DNA from: Mermis nigrescens
Lineage: Eukaryota > Nematoda > Enoplea > Mermithida > Mermithidae
Length of the DNA: 64,000 bases
Direction: 5' to 3'
NCBI GenBank assembly: GCA_036768485.1
Contig: JAVLUZ010000142.1
Location: 17,915,735-17,979,734, forward strand
Made by a program: the position numbers and the translations under genes. Below, piece after piece: positions 1-12,026 of the stretch. The notes under the pieces were generated by a model. That model did no database searches and had not been told where the DNA came from. It saw nothing but the letters and a program-made list of their open reading frames with translations. Position 1 is the stretch's first letter; each line of letters opens with the position of its first letter.

Positions 1-151
1 ATCGAAAGTACTTAGTGAGTTTTGGGAAAGATCGGAGTTATACTAAGAGGTCTTGAAATTTCTTAAAGAAAAAAACTGCATTTTACGCAATTTTCTCGGC
101 GAAAAAATAGAATTCTTTTGCGTTTCGCGACGAATCGATTACGTAGTACTT

Positions 152-157
152 TTTATT
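152..157 (-). terminator. Candidate polyadenylation signal of SZT2-like gene
   Basis: AATAAA on the minus strand about 200 bp past the stop codon at 359, followed by A/T-rich sequence. It is the consensus signal, but such hexamers are common in AT-rich DNA. Confidence 0.4.
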
Positions 158-358
158 TCGCCCCGACTGCACGAATGCATGAGCGGAAAGTAGTCAAGTC
201 AAATTTTCAAAAATAGTTTCCATATAATTTTATAAGTTTTTAAAGGAAATATCTGCACAAGAAATAGGTTTAATTAAAATTAAGCAAGCCAAAACGCTGA
301 AAAAATGCTGTTTCGTAAGTACAATAGAAGAGTCCTTGCCCACCAATATGCACAGACA

Positions 359-499
359 TTACATTAGAGTGAACAGCACATTTTCGTACCCCGCGAAATC
401 AAGCTTGCAAAAATCTGCCAAGGAAGAGTCCAGTTCTTCAAGTGGCACGAAATGCGTACATTGAAGCAATATTTGAAACTCGAAATATGTTATCGATGC
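359..499 (-). CDS. SZT2: SZT2-like probable terminal exon
   Basis: Acceptor TTATTCTGCTTAAG, then SITYFEFQILLQCTHFVPLE, ELDSSLADFCKLDFAGYEN and VLFTLM, with stop TAA at 361-359. The phase fits exon z. A possible donor CGGG|GTACGA at 389 would instead end this exon at 390 and continue the gene off the left edge. The short tail, stop and downstream AATAAA favour the gene ending here. Confidence 0.6.
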   Translation of the reverse strand, partial: ASITYFEFQILLQCTHFVPLEELDSSLADFCKLDFAGYENVLFTLM

Positions 500-549
500 C
501 TTAAGCAGAATAACAAAAATAATGAAAAATGCATAACCATATATAATAA

Positions 550-1114
550 CAGAATGGGGCGGATTTAAGGGAAGGGGCTGTCGCCCCCCAATTGGCCAAA
601 AATATTTGGAGAGATAAAGAATGAATATGCAATTTGCAATGATTTTTGGCTGTCAGTGACCATAATTTCTTAAATTTTTCCGGCGCTACGCGCCGGATGA
701 TACATATTAATGACATTTATTCACTTTCTTGGCGATCTGGCAGCCATTTTTTTGCATAGTTTACTTCTATTTTAAATTAAAAATTTCGATGTTTCGCATC
801 AAATGCTATAAATACAGGAAATCAAGCAGTAAATCATGCTTCTAGACGTCTATCCGCCCTAGTTTCACAAATTTTCCACCAGAGTTTTAATAAAGTCAAA
901 GAAATTTAATGATTTTATCGCACAGAATTGTCGAAAATTTTAAAGTTTTAAGAGACAATATTGCGTCAAAAGTGATTTCATGTAAAAGTATACAATGTAA
1001 AACACCGAAAAAATGCTATTTCGTGCGTTAAGGGCAAATTTTTGGACCTATTTTTGACTGTTTTTGGAATAGTTGGGATACCGCCCCCTTAGGTAAATCC
1101 TAGATCCGCCACTG
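550..1114. mobile_element. Family 3 MITE
   Basis: Ends cagaatggggcggattta and gatccgccactg. The interior matches 43015-43500 in inverse orientation, including the ccggcgctacgcgccgg hairpin. Confidence 0.6.
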
Positions 1115-1825
1115 GATGAATCCAAAGAAGCGGTTGTAAATAAATTGCACCTACTAATTAGAACAATTAGCTACTTTTTATTCTGCTATGCGTTCGCATA
1201 ATCCAGGCTCGCGATGATGCAGCATGCTAACTCAGCCGTGACGTGGACAGCTGCCTGTTATTGAGTATGTACGTGGGGAGGGTTTGGGGACTGTATTCTT
1301 TCCAGAAAGACAAAATGGGAAACTGTCTGAATAAAGAAGGCCAAATTACGGCCAAAGATGAAAATTAGAACTTTTTTTGCAAAAGTGGTTGAAATCGACC
1401 GGAAAAATGTCAAGTAAAAGAGTCTTTACTTATTTTACCATGTATACTGAATTCTTCGGACAATTTTCTTTCTGGCTGACCTAATCAAACCCCCAGAACA
1501 GTCATATGTACTGTACCTATACGCTTATGACCATAAATATAGGCATGGCCGGTCTAAAGGTTAATCAGAGTGAGAGTCAAAAATTAAGTAAGCGAGTAAG
1601 CGAGTCAAAAGTTCGTGTTAAAATTGGTCGTAAATGTTAAAATAATGCAAAAGCTACTATAATTCACAGTTCAAAAATGATTTTACGTCTTTTTTGCAAG
1701 GACTTTTTAAATATTCCACGTGTCTGGTTAAGTTGGTGTTAATTCATGCAGTGCACAATAGGGTAAACTATGCGTTGATCACCAATTCCAGTTGTTAGTC
1801 CTTATCACGATATTCAAAAGATCGA

Positions 1826-1984
1826 GACACATATCTCTGGGGGAATGGAGGGGGGAGGGTTCGGACCCCCTCTAAAACTTCAGAAAAATCGAGGAAAAAT
1901 AGTACTTTTTAAACGTCATTAAGTGCTATTCTTGGCTTTTTTGGGCTTAGTCCCCCAAAAATAGAATGGCCAGCTACGTGCCTG
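1826..1984 (-). mobile_element. Family 2 MITE (CAGGCACGTA)
   Basis: About 160 bp, from gacacatatctctggggg to cagctacgtgcctg, with the internal landmark actttttaaacgt. Confidence 0.65.
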
Positions 1985-2757
1985 CGAAAGATAGGTTACG
2001 ATTTTCGCATACCATGTATGCCAGAGACTTTGCCAATATGAGACCGAAGCGACAGGCAAAATTAAAATGCAAATAAGTCCTCTTACTACCAAGCTTCGTG
2101 AAAAAAATTATACAAAAACGATTCGACTATCTATAACGTTATTGCATACATAACAACGATGACCTGAATCAACAGAAAAAATAAAAAGGTAAAATCCCAA
2201 TGGCTGTCCTCCCTACATAATCAACGAAAGCTAGCAGAGAAAAATAAGAAACTAAGCGAAACGACAAAGCAGAAAATGCATACATACAATCATAATATAA
2301 GTAATTAGACATAATATTCACATGCTTCCTACCCACGAGAGCATTTCGCATTAAATAAAATTTTTAATATTAGGGTTTCGCTCAAAATACTGATCAACTG
2401 AGCTAACATATAAAATCCTAATAAGCAATACATTTATGTCAAACATAAAATTACGCAATGAGCGAAAGGAACAAATATAAATAAAAAGCATTGACATGAA
2501 ATTATGCTGAAATGTAGCCTTACATCGTCTTTTCTGCGCACAAAGGAAGCATCATTTGGAACGCTCATGAGTAGCTTGTGCCACAACTGATCCCGTCTAC
2601 AATGAGACGCGGCCTGCTTCGAAACATTGCGTAAGCGATCCTAGAGGCAAGCAATACATACAGGAAAAATGGAGGTAAGTAGGCACATATAGAACAATTC
2701 TTATCAAGGAATTCACCAACAGACATGCCCGTGGGGTTAGGAAAGTAGACATCGAGG

Positions 2758-3165
2758 CAGTATGTTTTTGTTGTACAAGGTCCGTTTGTACATGTTCAAA
2801 GATGGTCCCCAAAAATCTTTGTACATTTTGTAAACACGAAGTTTTGGGCGATTTTAGTGTGGAAAAATCAGAGTTGTTCGACTTTTGGTAGCGTATTTTA
2901 GCTAATTTCTGGGTCTCTAAGGGCAAAAATCACTAAGAATCGTCTGAAAACGGCGCGAAGCGCAGAAAAATTTGACATTTTACCTTTTGAAATGCAATTT
3001 CTGCCACTATAAAGATATGTAAAACACACAATTACTCATTGAAAAGTTTTGCGAATTTTAGACCTTTTTTGCAATTTTTGTCTTCCCAATTATCTTTGTA
3101 CATGTACAAAGACGGTACCGAAAGTCTTTGTACATCGGGAAAAATCTTTGCCGAGTACAGAGAAA
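2758..3165 (+). mobile_element. Family 1 hAT-like MITE (degenerate)
   Basis: Contains tttgtacatgttcaaagatgg, a gcgcgaagcgcag hairpin and a right end cgagtacagagaaacag. The target duplication is no longer clear. Confidence 0.6.
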
Positions 3166-3624
3166 CAGAATGAAAAATTTTCTGAGAAAAATTAGGTAGA
3201 ATAAAGGCTACGAACCGATTGAAAATAAAAAATTTTCACGAAAGTGCTTGGAATAGATAGACAGTTTTAGAGCTATTTTAGCATTTATAATAGTTTTTGA
3301 CGTCATCTTGCCCCAAAGAGTTCAATATCTGACCTCCTACAGACCGGCCATGCATTGCATCAATGGTCACCTATAAAAGCATGCTACACCATCGATACAA
3401 CTCATTGAATACAATTTCATGTATTGAGTAATACGAATCTCGGGTACCCGAGTAGAACTGACGAATCGAACTTGAACCCTAATAAATTTATTTTGAATAG
3501 CCGAACTCGACCGTTTACATAATTTCCGGATTATTACGATATTCTTTAAGCACTAAAACGCTACAATTTAATGTCAAAACTTCAGAAGATTTTCATGGTT
3601 GACCGATCTGAACGTACCTACCTG

Positions 3625-3793
3625 CAGGCACGTAGCTGGCCGTCCTACTTTGGGGGGGGGACCAACACCAATTTTGGGGGGACTAAGCCCAAAAAGAGCA
3701 CAAAATAACGTTTAAAAAGTCCTATTTTTCTGAATTTTCTGAATTGGGCGGGGGGTTCGAACCGCCACCCATTCCCCCAGAGATACAGGCCTG
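3625..3793 (+). mobile_element. Family 2 MITE
   Basis: Starts CAGGCACGTAGCTGGCCGTCC and ends AGATACAGGCCTG; flanks CCTACCTG / CCTACTTG (7 of 8). Confidence 0.75.
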
Positions 3794-4365
3794 CCTACTT
3801 GCTACATTTTATAAATAAAGCAAGTACAACTGATGATGAAATAAAGCAGGATGTCGTATCTTCCCACTTGAACTTTGTAACTGTTTTTTTCATAAGACGA
3901 TTGCCCAACAAAGGTTTGCCAAAAAATAATTCATTATTAAAATTCGTTTCTATCAAGTTAAACTTTAGCTGACAGTAAAAGAGCAGAACAACCAGGTGGA
4001 AAAAAATGCGAAATACCTATGTACATACAGATCAGCAGGAATAAGCAAGCCAGCTGTAATAAAATTAAAGTCAACTTTTAAATATGACACAAAATTAATT
4101 TGTAATATTTACAGCGATATGATTTAATAATTCATATTACATTATCAGATAACTTATTTAACCTATTCATTCTACAGAACTAAATATTTTACGACATAAC
4201 GCAAAAGGAAGCCTCTTTTACATAACGTTACTCACATACATGGAGAATATAGAACTTCGAACTAAATTTTCAATGGGGGATTCAGCTAGATATGCACATA
4301 AACACCGGATTTCGAATTACTAAATCCAACTTCAGAAAAAATTAGAAAAACTACATTAATTTTAC

Positions 4366-4542
4366 CTTAAGCTCTGCGGTCTTTCGAGCCAAACATTGCT
4401 GTAAATTGGATTCAAAATCGGTCACAAACGTCAAGTACGTTACGGCTTCAGCTTGCACTGACGTTTCGTCATTTTTCAGCACAGGACCAGAAATTGAGCC
4501 CGTGGACAGGGTACGATCTCCATTGCTCGCAGAAGATAAACG
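4366..4542 (-). CDS. SZT2: SZT2-like exon z
   Basis: A 177-bp (59-codon) exon, acceptor TTTTTAATTATAG and donor AAG|GTAAAA. It encodes RLSSASNGDRTLSTGSISGP, then QAEAVTYLTFVTDFESNLQQ followed by CLARKTAELK. Phase 0 at both ends, joining the terminal exon as ELKASITYFEFQ. A family 1 transposon (4574-5019) lies about 30 bp upstream of its acceptor. Confidence 0.72.
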
Positions 4543-4573
4543 CTATAATTAAAAATTACTTTTATCTGCTAAG

Positions 4574-5019
4574 TATTGTTTTTTTGTACTAGGTCCCTTT
4601 GTAAATGTACAAAGATGGTTCCCGAAAGTCTTTCTTTATTTTGTACATCGCAAATTTTTGGGTACTATAATATGGTACAGTAGCGATTTTAGTGTGGTAA
4701 AACTGGGTTTTTCGACCTTAAATAATGTTGTTTAGCTAATTTTTCGGGTTTCTGACGCCAAAAATCACTAAACATTGTCTCAAAACGGCGCGAAGCGCCG
4801 AAAAAGTTGACATTTTTCATTCTAAATGCTGATTCTGTCATTATTAAGATATATAGGAAGGACCATTACTCAGTTTGACGCGAAGCGCCGGAAATTTCTG
4901 AGAGTTTCACACCTTTTTACAGTTTTTGTCTTCTAAAAAATCTTTATACGTTTACAAGGACGGTCCCAAAAAGTCTTTGTACATCGAGAAAAATCTTTGC
5001 CGAATAAAAGAAAACCGTG
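4574..5019 (+). mobile_element. Family 1 hAT-like MITE
   Basis: Starts TATTGTTTTTTTG and ends AAAACCGTG; flanks CTGCTAAG / CTACTAAG (7 of 8). It contains the GTACAAAG palindromes and two GCGCGAAGCGC hairpins. Confidence 0.75.
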
Positions 5020-5541
5020 CTACTAAGTATGTATGCACATATAAAACGAGACAGGAACACACAAGAAGCAAACAAACATTAAAATCGGTACTCTGTCAGT
5101 ACGGAAGCTTGAAATTTTCTGCCGACTGTGCGCGTATCTATCAAAATCAAAATATAATTACCGTATCGATGAAGTGATTAATTTTAGCACTATTCAGATG
5201 ATAAATAATCAAATTTTCTCATGTTGTTGATAAAATCTATCTTGCAAACACACATACATAAATTCAGAGGCACAAAATTCATTAGACAGCTTAGTGCATA
5301 GATGGTCCGGGAGGAGTGAAATCGAAAAGTTATGGTCAGAATGAAATAAAATTACGGATTTTCAGTAATACAGTAAATTGCGTTTTTATCTGTTATTCTG
5401 TATGTAACGATTGCTTGAAAATACGGTTTTTTGGCCCTAAACTGCTCGACAGTACCTAACTTTTGAACCCTCCAGCGGGGGTAATAAACATCTCTCACCC
5501 CTCCAAATGTTCATGCATGCTTAGTAGAATGTCTTGAAGAT

Positions 5542-5691
5542 CAGGTATGTATCTCTGGGGGGATTCGGACCCCGAAAATTCAAAAAATCGAAAAAAATAG
5601 GACTTTTTAAACGTTATTTTGTGCTACATATATTTGACCTTTTTGGGCCTAGTCCCCCCAAAATCGGACGGCCCGTGCCTGTTCAAAATAG
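5542..5691 (-). mobile_element. Family 2 MITE
   Basis: caggtatgtatctctggggg to ggcccgtgcctg; body as in the other copies. Confidence 0.65.
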
Positions 5692-6147
5692 GCGAATGAC
5701 CTTCAATGCTGAGATATTAAAAGTAACGCAAATTCATAACTAGGCTTTAAACTACTTTGAAAGTGAATAAAAAGGAATTTGAATGAGTACTTGTTTTCGA
5801 TATCTATGATCAAAAGTATCATCATCATCGAAACTCTGTGCAACTATTAACAATGAATTTAGTAGTTTTGTTAAATTTACAATTTCAATGACTGACACTG
5901 AATTCCATCAGTCTACAAACGAAGTTACGAACTTGTAATGCATCAGTCATAAACTGTAAAAGTTTGTTTTGCAAAAAATAGCAATTATATATAGAATTCC
6001 GAATTTCAAGCCTTTTTAAAAGTTCGATTTCGCGCATCTAGATAAGTCACATTTACATACCTCAGGGACATATAAAAAACTGATCGTGATGCAAAATGCC
6101 AAGAATATTACACAAATTTGAACAACGGAGTAAATACATATACATAT

Positions 6148-6588
6148 CAGTTTTTTTGTACAAGGTCCGTTTGTCCATGTACAAAGATGGTCCCCAAAAG
6201 TCTTTGTACATTTTGTACATGCAAATTTTTGTATACTATAATATTGTACACTAGCGATTTTAGTATGGTAAAACAGGATTTCCGATCTTTGGTAGTGTAT
6301 TTTAGCTAATTTCTAGGCTTCTGACGCCAAAAATTACTAGAAATTGTCTCAAAATGGCACGAAGCGCCGAAAAATTTGACATCTTTTCATTTCTAAATGC
6401 AAATCCTGCCATTTTAAAGATATATAGGACAAACAAGTACTCATTTCGGCGCGAAGCGCGAAAATTTTTAGGAATTTTACACCTTTTTACAGTTTTTGTC
6501 CTGCCAAAAACCTTTGTGCATGTACAAAGACGGTTATAAAAAGTCTTTGTACATCGGAAAAAATCTTTGCCGAATACAAAAAACCGTG
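6148..6588 (+). mobile_element. Family 1 hAT-like MITE with perfect duplication
   Basis: Starts CAGTTTTTTTGTACAAGG and ends ACAAAAAACCGTG. Perfect 8-bp duplication ATACATAT (6140-6147 and 6589-6596). Confidence 0.82.
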
Positions 6589-6669
6589 ATACATATGAAC
6601 ATTATATGAAAAGAATAGAGTAATTTACGATTTTACAAGGCGAAAATATTTTAAGCCAAGCGAACGTAC

Positions 6670-6910
6670 TTTCGACTTAGCCGACGTCGATTCGCCGCTG
6701 GTTGATCCGCAGCGCGACGGCGTCGCGGCTACAATGCTGGCAGCGGGCAAATCGGCCGCGGATCGCCAAGTAGCCGCCGACGCCGCGGCAGCGGCCGTGT
6801 CATCCGCCGCGCCGACCGTCGCGTGGCGTCGGACGCCGAACGACAATCGTCGCTGCGGCTGCACGCTCGGCGCTCCACCGCCACCCGCAACGACGGTGGT
6901 CGTCGAACCG
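6670..6910 (-). CDS. SZT2: SZT2-like exon y (Ala/Gly/Ser-rich)
   Basis: A 241-bp GC-rich exon, acceptor GCGTAACTTCAG and consensus donor AAA|GTACGT. Only one frame is open across it: GSTTTVVAGGGGAPSVQPQR, then a poly-Ala run and SGESTSAKSK. It is a low-complexity, probably disordered insert. The plus-strand open frame over it is a GC shadow. Phase 2 in, 0 out, matching the exon at 4542. Confidence 0.65.
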
Positions 6911-6989
6911 CTGAAGTTACGCACGCGATCCATAAAAGATAGGCGGTGGCGAGTGCGCGCGAAAGTACAAGCGCCGTCGTCGGCTACAA

Positions 6990-7750
6990 AAATTTAAAAA
7001 AATAAGATAAAATCCGGAATTGGTTCGAGAGTGATTAGAAACTATAGTTGACTTATGTACAGACGTGCACAGCGAGGGAATTCTTGGGGGATAGGTGAAA
7101 TTTTTGAGTGCCTTTTTTAGGCAGAAAAATCGTGATAGGACACGCGCCAAAACATCGCTGTTCGGTGTTTCTGACGATGCTCTATCTTTCTAGAGCACAA
7201 TAACTTAAAAAACTTCGAAAAAAATAAAAAATTCGTATGAATTGACCAAATTATGGTCGAAAAATGAGTATTTGGCGCGAAACGTCGAAAATGTTCACTT
7301 TTAAGCAAATAGATGGCTAAAAACGCTTAAACAGCACTTTTTTTACGAAAACTTTTGAAAATCGCGAATTCGGGGGAAGGATAGAAGTGAAAAATTTCTG
7401 GGGGAAAGGGATGAAGAATTCTCTCTCCACAAGAAAATTTCAATTTTCATTTATTTTGGCCTCAATTTTGCCTCATTTTCCGCAGAAAATTTTCCACTTT
7501 TTTATTCTGGTAGTCTAGACCGCCCCAAACCCTCACGTGCGCGTCTGGACCCAACCATGCATGATCAAGGACAAGTTTTCATCCCTCACAAAAAACTTCC
7601 ACCCCTAAGAATTTTAGATTTTCCAGGAAACTCGTAGAAAAAGAAAAAAAGTTGTTTTAGCCGTTTATAGCTATCTATTGACGCAAAAGTGTCGGTTTTT
7701 CAGCATTTCGCGGCAAATACTCATTTTTCGAGAATATTTTGTTCAATTTA
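6990..7750. repeat. Dispersed repeat R8
   Basis: Carries ctctatctttctagagc, gtcagaaatgc-like and cactttttaaacg-like landmarks shared with 16600-17010, 22000-22370, 23820-24070, 36880-37370, 42370-42778, 46600-46900. Only one non-coding repeat, no gene seen. Confidence 0.5.
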
Positions 7751-7927
7751 CACGATTTTTCCCAAACCTTTCAATGCCCTCATCCTCTAGAAAGAAAGAG
7801 CAACGTAAGAAATCGGAAAAAATGATGCCTTTGACGCGTATCCACCGTTTTTGAGCCCAAGGAATCACTTCGGGAAAAAATTTTGGCTTCAAACCCAAGA
7901 ATTCCGATGTTGCGCAAGTATGCATAC

Positions 7928-8041
7928 GGTAATAAAATACGTGATGCAAACGATACAAAATTTAAGAGAATGCGTACTACGACATTTTCTCTCCCATTTC
8001 GAAATTCAGGCACAACGGAAGCCGTAATTAAGTTGAATAAA
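7928..8041 (-). CDS. SZT2: Candidate SZT2-like exon x
   Basis: A 114-bp open frame after acceptor TTTGCTTTTTGAAG, reading LFNLITASVVPEFRNGRENV then VVRILLNFVSFASRILLP, with donor ACC|GTATGC. It leaves phase 2, matching the exon at 6910. It needs phase 2 on entry whereas 8408 leaves phase 0, so either a small exon is missing or this frame is wrong. The composition is protein-like and less repeat-like than its surroundings. Confidence 0.4.
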
Positions 8042-8071
8042 CTTCAAAAAGCAAATGTATTAAAAATTAAC

Positions 8072-8131
8072 GCGCTTTAAAGTTTCTAATGCCAGATTTG
8101 GAATCAGCGCAGAAACCGAATATCGAATTAA
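8072..8131 (-). CDS. SZT2: Candidate short exon (20 codons)
   Basis: A 60-bp open frame, LIRYSVSALIPNLALETLKR, between acceptor AAAATCAG and possible donor GCGC|GTTAAT, phase 0 at both ends. It accepts the phase from 8408. It pairs with an alternative reading of the next block (acceptor GGGAG near 8012, donor AC|GTATTT) that ends in phase 2 as the 6910 exon needs. Weak signals; listed as one of two possibilities. Confidence 0.3.
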
Positions 8132-8407
8132 CTGATTTTATGTTGGCTGGAAACAAAAAACTTAAGACTTTTTCATCAGTGTACATATATAATATTTGTT
8201 AAAACAGCAAAATATCTTAGTTAACACTTTTGAAGAACCCCTTCATTATTTCAAAACATCGCGTAAACGGTGGCTTTAAAAATTTTTGATTTAAAAAATA
8301 CTTAAAAAAAAGATTTGTTCGAAAATAAGTACAACCCAATCAATCGCCTTCACTATAGTTTCACAAGCAGTAAAACAGTATAGAAACCGAAGCCCGAATT
8401 AATATAC

Positions 8408-8535
8408 CTTTAGTCTATGTTTCGAGGAAGGCAGAAAATGAGTGAATTTAGGATCGGGCGACGAAGCATCCAATCGCGTACGTTTTAGGCAAAAATGTAC
8501 ATGGCTAGCCAAATGTTTTCGATATTCATGGAGAA
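8408..8535 (-). CDS. SZT2: SZT2-like exon w
   Basis: A 128-bp exon with acceptor TTATTTCATTGAG and donor AAAG|GTATAT. It encodes LHEYRKHLASHVHFCLKRTR, then LDASSPDPKFTHFLPSSKHR. It fits phase 1 from exon v and leaves phase 0. An internal AG (GGCTAG) would give a shorter exon out of phase. Confidence 0.62.
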
Positions 8536-8661
8536 CTCAATGAAATAAAATAGAAAACAGAAATATTTTTCAAAAAATCAGAAGAAAATCACAAAAATTC
8601 TCAAATAAACTTAAGGAAATAATCATGTAGCTATTAACACATTTGCCAAAACAAAGCGTAC

Positions 8662-8828
8662 CAGCAGACTCGTCTTCGACGGCAGTGTCGCCCTCGACAA
8701 TCAAGGACTGCGTCGACGTTCGCAGTTGGCGACGGCAATCGTCGTCGTCCAGGTCGCACACGTGATGCCGTTGAGTAAAATTCGATTCGGCGTCAACGTT
8801 CATGTCAACGACACCAACGACATTGTTG
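8662..8828 (-). CDS. SZT2: SZT2-like exon v
   Basis: A 167-bp exon, acceptor TGTATTAAG and donor GCTG|GTACGC. It encodes NNVVGVVDMNVDAESNFTQR, an acidic stretch CDLDDDDCRRQ, and SLIVEGDTAVEDESA. GC content and CGTC-rich codons match the other coding exons. Phase 2 in, 1 out. Confidence 0.6.
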
Positions 8829-8950
8829 CTTAATACAATACATAGATGTTTATCATTTTATTATCTGTACGTACAACAGACATGTAATAGGGGGGATGCG
8901 GAAATCCCTCAACCAAATTATTAACAGAAAGTCATACATATGAAAAAATA

Positions 8951-8988
8951 ATAAATAGATAAATAAATAAATAAATAAATAAATAAAA
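8951..8988. repeat. (AAAT)n microsatellite
   Basis: Nine or so units of aaat/aaata in the intron upstream of the 8662-8828 exon. Confidence 0.9.
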
Positions 8989-9099
8989 GGTAAATAAATT
9001 AGGCATGCTGTTAGTATAAAAGAAACAAAAAGACGCGAGAAACAGTATATACACAAGTACATAAAAAGCACACAAAATAATATTATGAAAAATTACGGG

Positions 9100-9560
9100 T
9101 TTTACGAGGCGCAAGAGTTCAAGTGAAACGAGATAAGTAAGCAGGAGTTATACAGAATAAATACACAAAAAAACGTGAAAAATATAAACAGGCGAGGTCA
9201 TCAGAGAGGAACTAGGTTGCTACAGTTTCGTGCCTTTAATCTCCTGACTGTCACTGCAACCTAGCGGCACCAGTCTAGGCGGCTAGACTGCCTCTCAACT
9301 CAACGAACAACAACCAAAATTAAATGCAAACAAAAACACGAACATTATCCTTAGAAAATCTAGTCAATGTGCCCCTACTTTGGTATTTTCAGGATAATGC
9401 TGCACATGACCAAAAAAAAAACTAGGCGAACGCGAAAAATATTAGAGTTGGTTGTCTCCAATCCCCCCCCGAAGTCAGAAAATTTTTGACCCCCCCCCGA
9501 TTTTTGGAAAAACCTGCGATTTTTGGCCGTTTCTAGGTGTTTTTGGGCCAAAAATTGGAG
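9100..9560. other. Intron sequence, nothing recognised
   Basis: AT-rich, with a C/G-run MITE-like block at 9460-9595. The segment 9238-9290 has a short inverted repeat around gcctagactggtgccgctag. Confidence 0.4.
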
Positions 9561-9598
9561 GTCATCCCCCTAAAAATGGCCGGGCATTCTAATTCTAT

Positions 9599-10010
9599 GT
9601 ACCGTGTTTTTTGCCTATGGTGGTGTACTGTAGCAATTTATGGGTCTTTTGACGATAAAAATAACAAAAATTTATCAACGCGGAACAAAGCTTAGGGAAA
9701 TTATGGTATGTTTAGTGCTTTTATGCAGATTTTCTGCCTTTTCAATGACAGTTTGTACATTATTCCGAACGTTGAATTGGCAGGGAGCACCAAAAATTTT
9801 GTTAATACTATCTAATATACAATTTTGCAGCTTAAAATATTGCTAGTTTAGACTTTCAAACCTAAATTTTGCTGTCATGAAACATACAGAACAAATCATT
9901 ATTTACCTAAAACTTATTCTAATGCAAAGCGCAGGAAATATACCGGAAGTTTCTGACATTTTTACTGATTTTATTCCCAAAAATTTTTTTGTGCATGTAC
10001 AGGGCGTTTT
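9599..10010 (+). mobile_element. Degraded family 1 copy
   Basis: Scattered matches to family 1 (accgtgttttttgc, actgtagcaattta, catgtacagggcg) with many changes; borders uncertain. Confidence 0.4.
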
Positions 10011-10398
10011 GAAATGATCTGCTCCCATGAAAAACGTACTTCTACATTAGACACAAAAAATTAAATATTCCACGTTGTAGAGAATTTAAATCTATGTTAA
10101 AAAGTGTAAGTTTCATCAAACAAGATTCCGTACTTATTGTTTTATTGCACAAAAACGAAACAAATTAAAAAATTCAATAATACAGTGAATTCATCTTCAT
10201 CATCATTGGCAACATAACTGGACTTAATTGTTCTAGCATGGAGTACATCAACTTTGAAATAATTTTCATCAAATTATAATTTAGACAAAACGATTCCTGT
10301 AGTTTTTTTGCGAAAGGTTTTATTTGAAAATGTCCTTGATGGGTTTCCTTGTGCATGACAGTCTTGACTGTTTTTCAGCATTTGACACATATTCCCTG

Positions 10399-10845
10399 CA
10401 CGGTTATTTTGTATTCGGCAAAGATTTTTCCCGATTTACAAAGGCTTTTCGGGACGGTCTTTGTACATATACCAAGATTTTTTGGGAGACAAAAATTGCA
10501 AAAAGGTCTAAAATTCGCAAAAATTTTCGGCACATCGCGCCGAAAAGTGGAATTGTGTGTTCCATTTATCTTTATAATGGGAGAAATTGCATCTCAAAAG
10601 GAAAATGTCGAATTTTAGGGCGCTCCGGGCCGTTTCAAGACGATTCTTAGTGATTTTTTTCCCTAGAGACCCAGAAATTAGCTAAAATACACTACCAAAA
10701 GTCGAACAACTCTGTTTTTACCACACTAAAATCGCTACTGTACCATATTATATTACCCAAAAATTTGTGTGTACAAAATGTACAAAGACTTTTGGGGACC
10801 ATGTTTGTACATGTACAAACGGACCCTGAACAAAAAAAGACACTG
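10399..10845 (-). mobile_element. Family 1 hAT-like MITE
   Basis: Starts CACGGTTATTTTGTATTCGGC and ends AAAAAGACACTG. Flanks ATTCCCTG / ATTCCCTA (7 of 8). Confidence 0.78.
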
Positions 10846-11057
10846 ATTCCCTAACGCTTCAAGTCAGGCAGGACTGTTAACAGACCGCGATCGTTGCCCA
10901 GAATTGAATAGTCTTATTCTGAAGAAATTTTGAGTTTTCTCAACATAAAATCATTTCAGCAGGCAAGAATCGAAAACACGCAAAGTCAAGGGGAGAAAAA
11001 AGTCAAATTCTAAATTTATTTTGAAAAAGTTCCCAAAGTTTACATAAAGTTTCACAC

Positions 11058-11130
11058 AGAATCATTAGAAAGACGTAGCTAGACGCAGAAATAAATTCTT
11101 TACAAGATGACGTATCTAATTTGTTTGTAT
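11058..11130 (-). CDS. SZT2: Candidate SZT2-like exon u
   Basis: An open frame of about 24 codons after acceptor CTTCTAGACTAG, reading TNKLDTSSCKEFISASSYVF then LMIL, with candidate donor CT|GTGTGA. Phases 1 in and 2 out bridge exons t and v exactly, which neither neighbour does alone. The frame stays open past this donor, so the 3' border may lie further on. I do not recognise the sequence itself. Confidence 0.4.
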
Positions 11131-11254
11131 CTAGTCTAGAAGTGTGTTTTCTAAGGGAGCAGATAATTTCGAAACACACTGCACAAAGAGGGTCCCAAAA
11201 GGTCTTTGAACATATAGAAAAATCTTTTCTGAAAATGAAAAATAAATCGTGACG

Positions 11255-12026
11255 TAAAGGCCCGTATTTCAGAAATGCGGGGGCGGCCCTCCATACACGC
11301 ATATAGGCGGAGAGGGTGGTATTAAAGCCAGACACGTACTGTCCGCCAATTGTAAGCTGACGGAACGTTTTTGCATCATTTTTGAGGATAAAAACAGTAA
11401 TGTCAAAAAGGTTCCGCTACGGATCAATACTTTTATTTGCTTCTACTCAAAAAGCATCTAAAATTGATCAATTTACCTAAATTTAGTGTTAAAAATGGTA
11501 TATTACAGTCGTAATGGACTAAAAATGCGATATTATCACGAAAAAGCGTTTACAGGCTATTTTGATGATTTGCGCCGTTTGAATAGCAAAAAAAATCGTG
11601 AACACTAAATTAGTTGGTTTGAATTTTTGGAATTTTACCACCCCCGCACCGCCGATCCTGACCTTGTGCACCTAAATTCCCTTTTGGCCGAAAAGAAAGT
11701 TTTGAAAGGCAAGATAATGCACGGGAAGAAGAAAAAATCGCATGTCTTTCTTTGTCATAAAATCTCCAGATTTAGGACGCTTCGCGCCGTACGCAAAGTA
11801 TTTTCTATAATTTTGGTCCAGGCGTGGCCGAAATACGGCACTTTTATAGCCTTTTGAGTGCGAAAAATGCTTTCTCTCGAAAAGCCAGAGTTTTATTATC
11901 GTATTGGATAGAGCATGTCGACAAATATGGTTTTTGCAAACTATCCCAACAAATTCTCCGGGATATATACTAATTTATGCTGGATCGGCTATTTACCTAA
12001 GGAAAATTTTGGATACGGGCCTGTGC
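11255..12026. mobile_element. Family 4 related block
   Basis: Left aaaggcccgtatttcagaaatgcggggg and right ttggatacgggcctg, with internal gcgccgtacgc and ccgggatatatac segments shared with 48634-48965 and 50938-51279. 11340-11610 resembles 54380-54660. Probably composite. Confidence 0.45.

Larger units (their letters stand above)
1115..4365. other. Intron with repeats, no exon recognised
   Basis: Intron between the two last exons. Apart from the listed MITEs I see only AT-rich sequence; short open frames on both strands lack splice context or protein-like composition. Confidence 0.5.
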
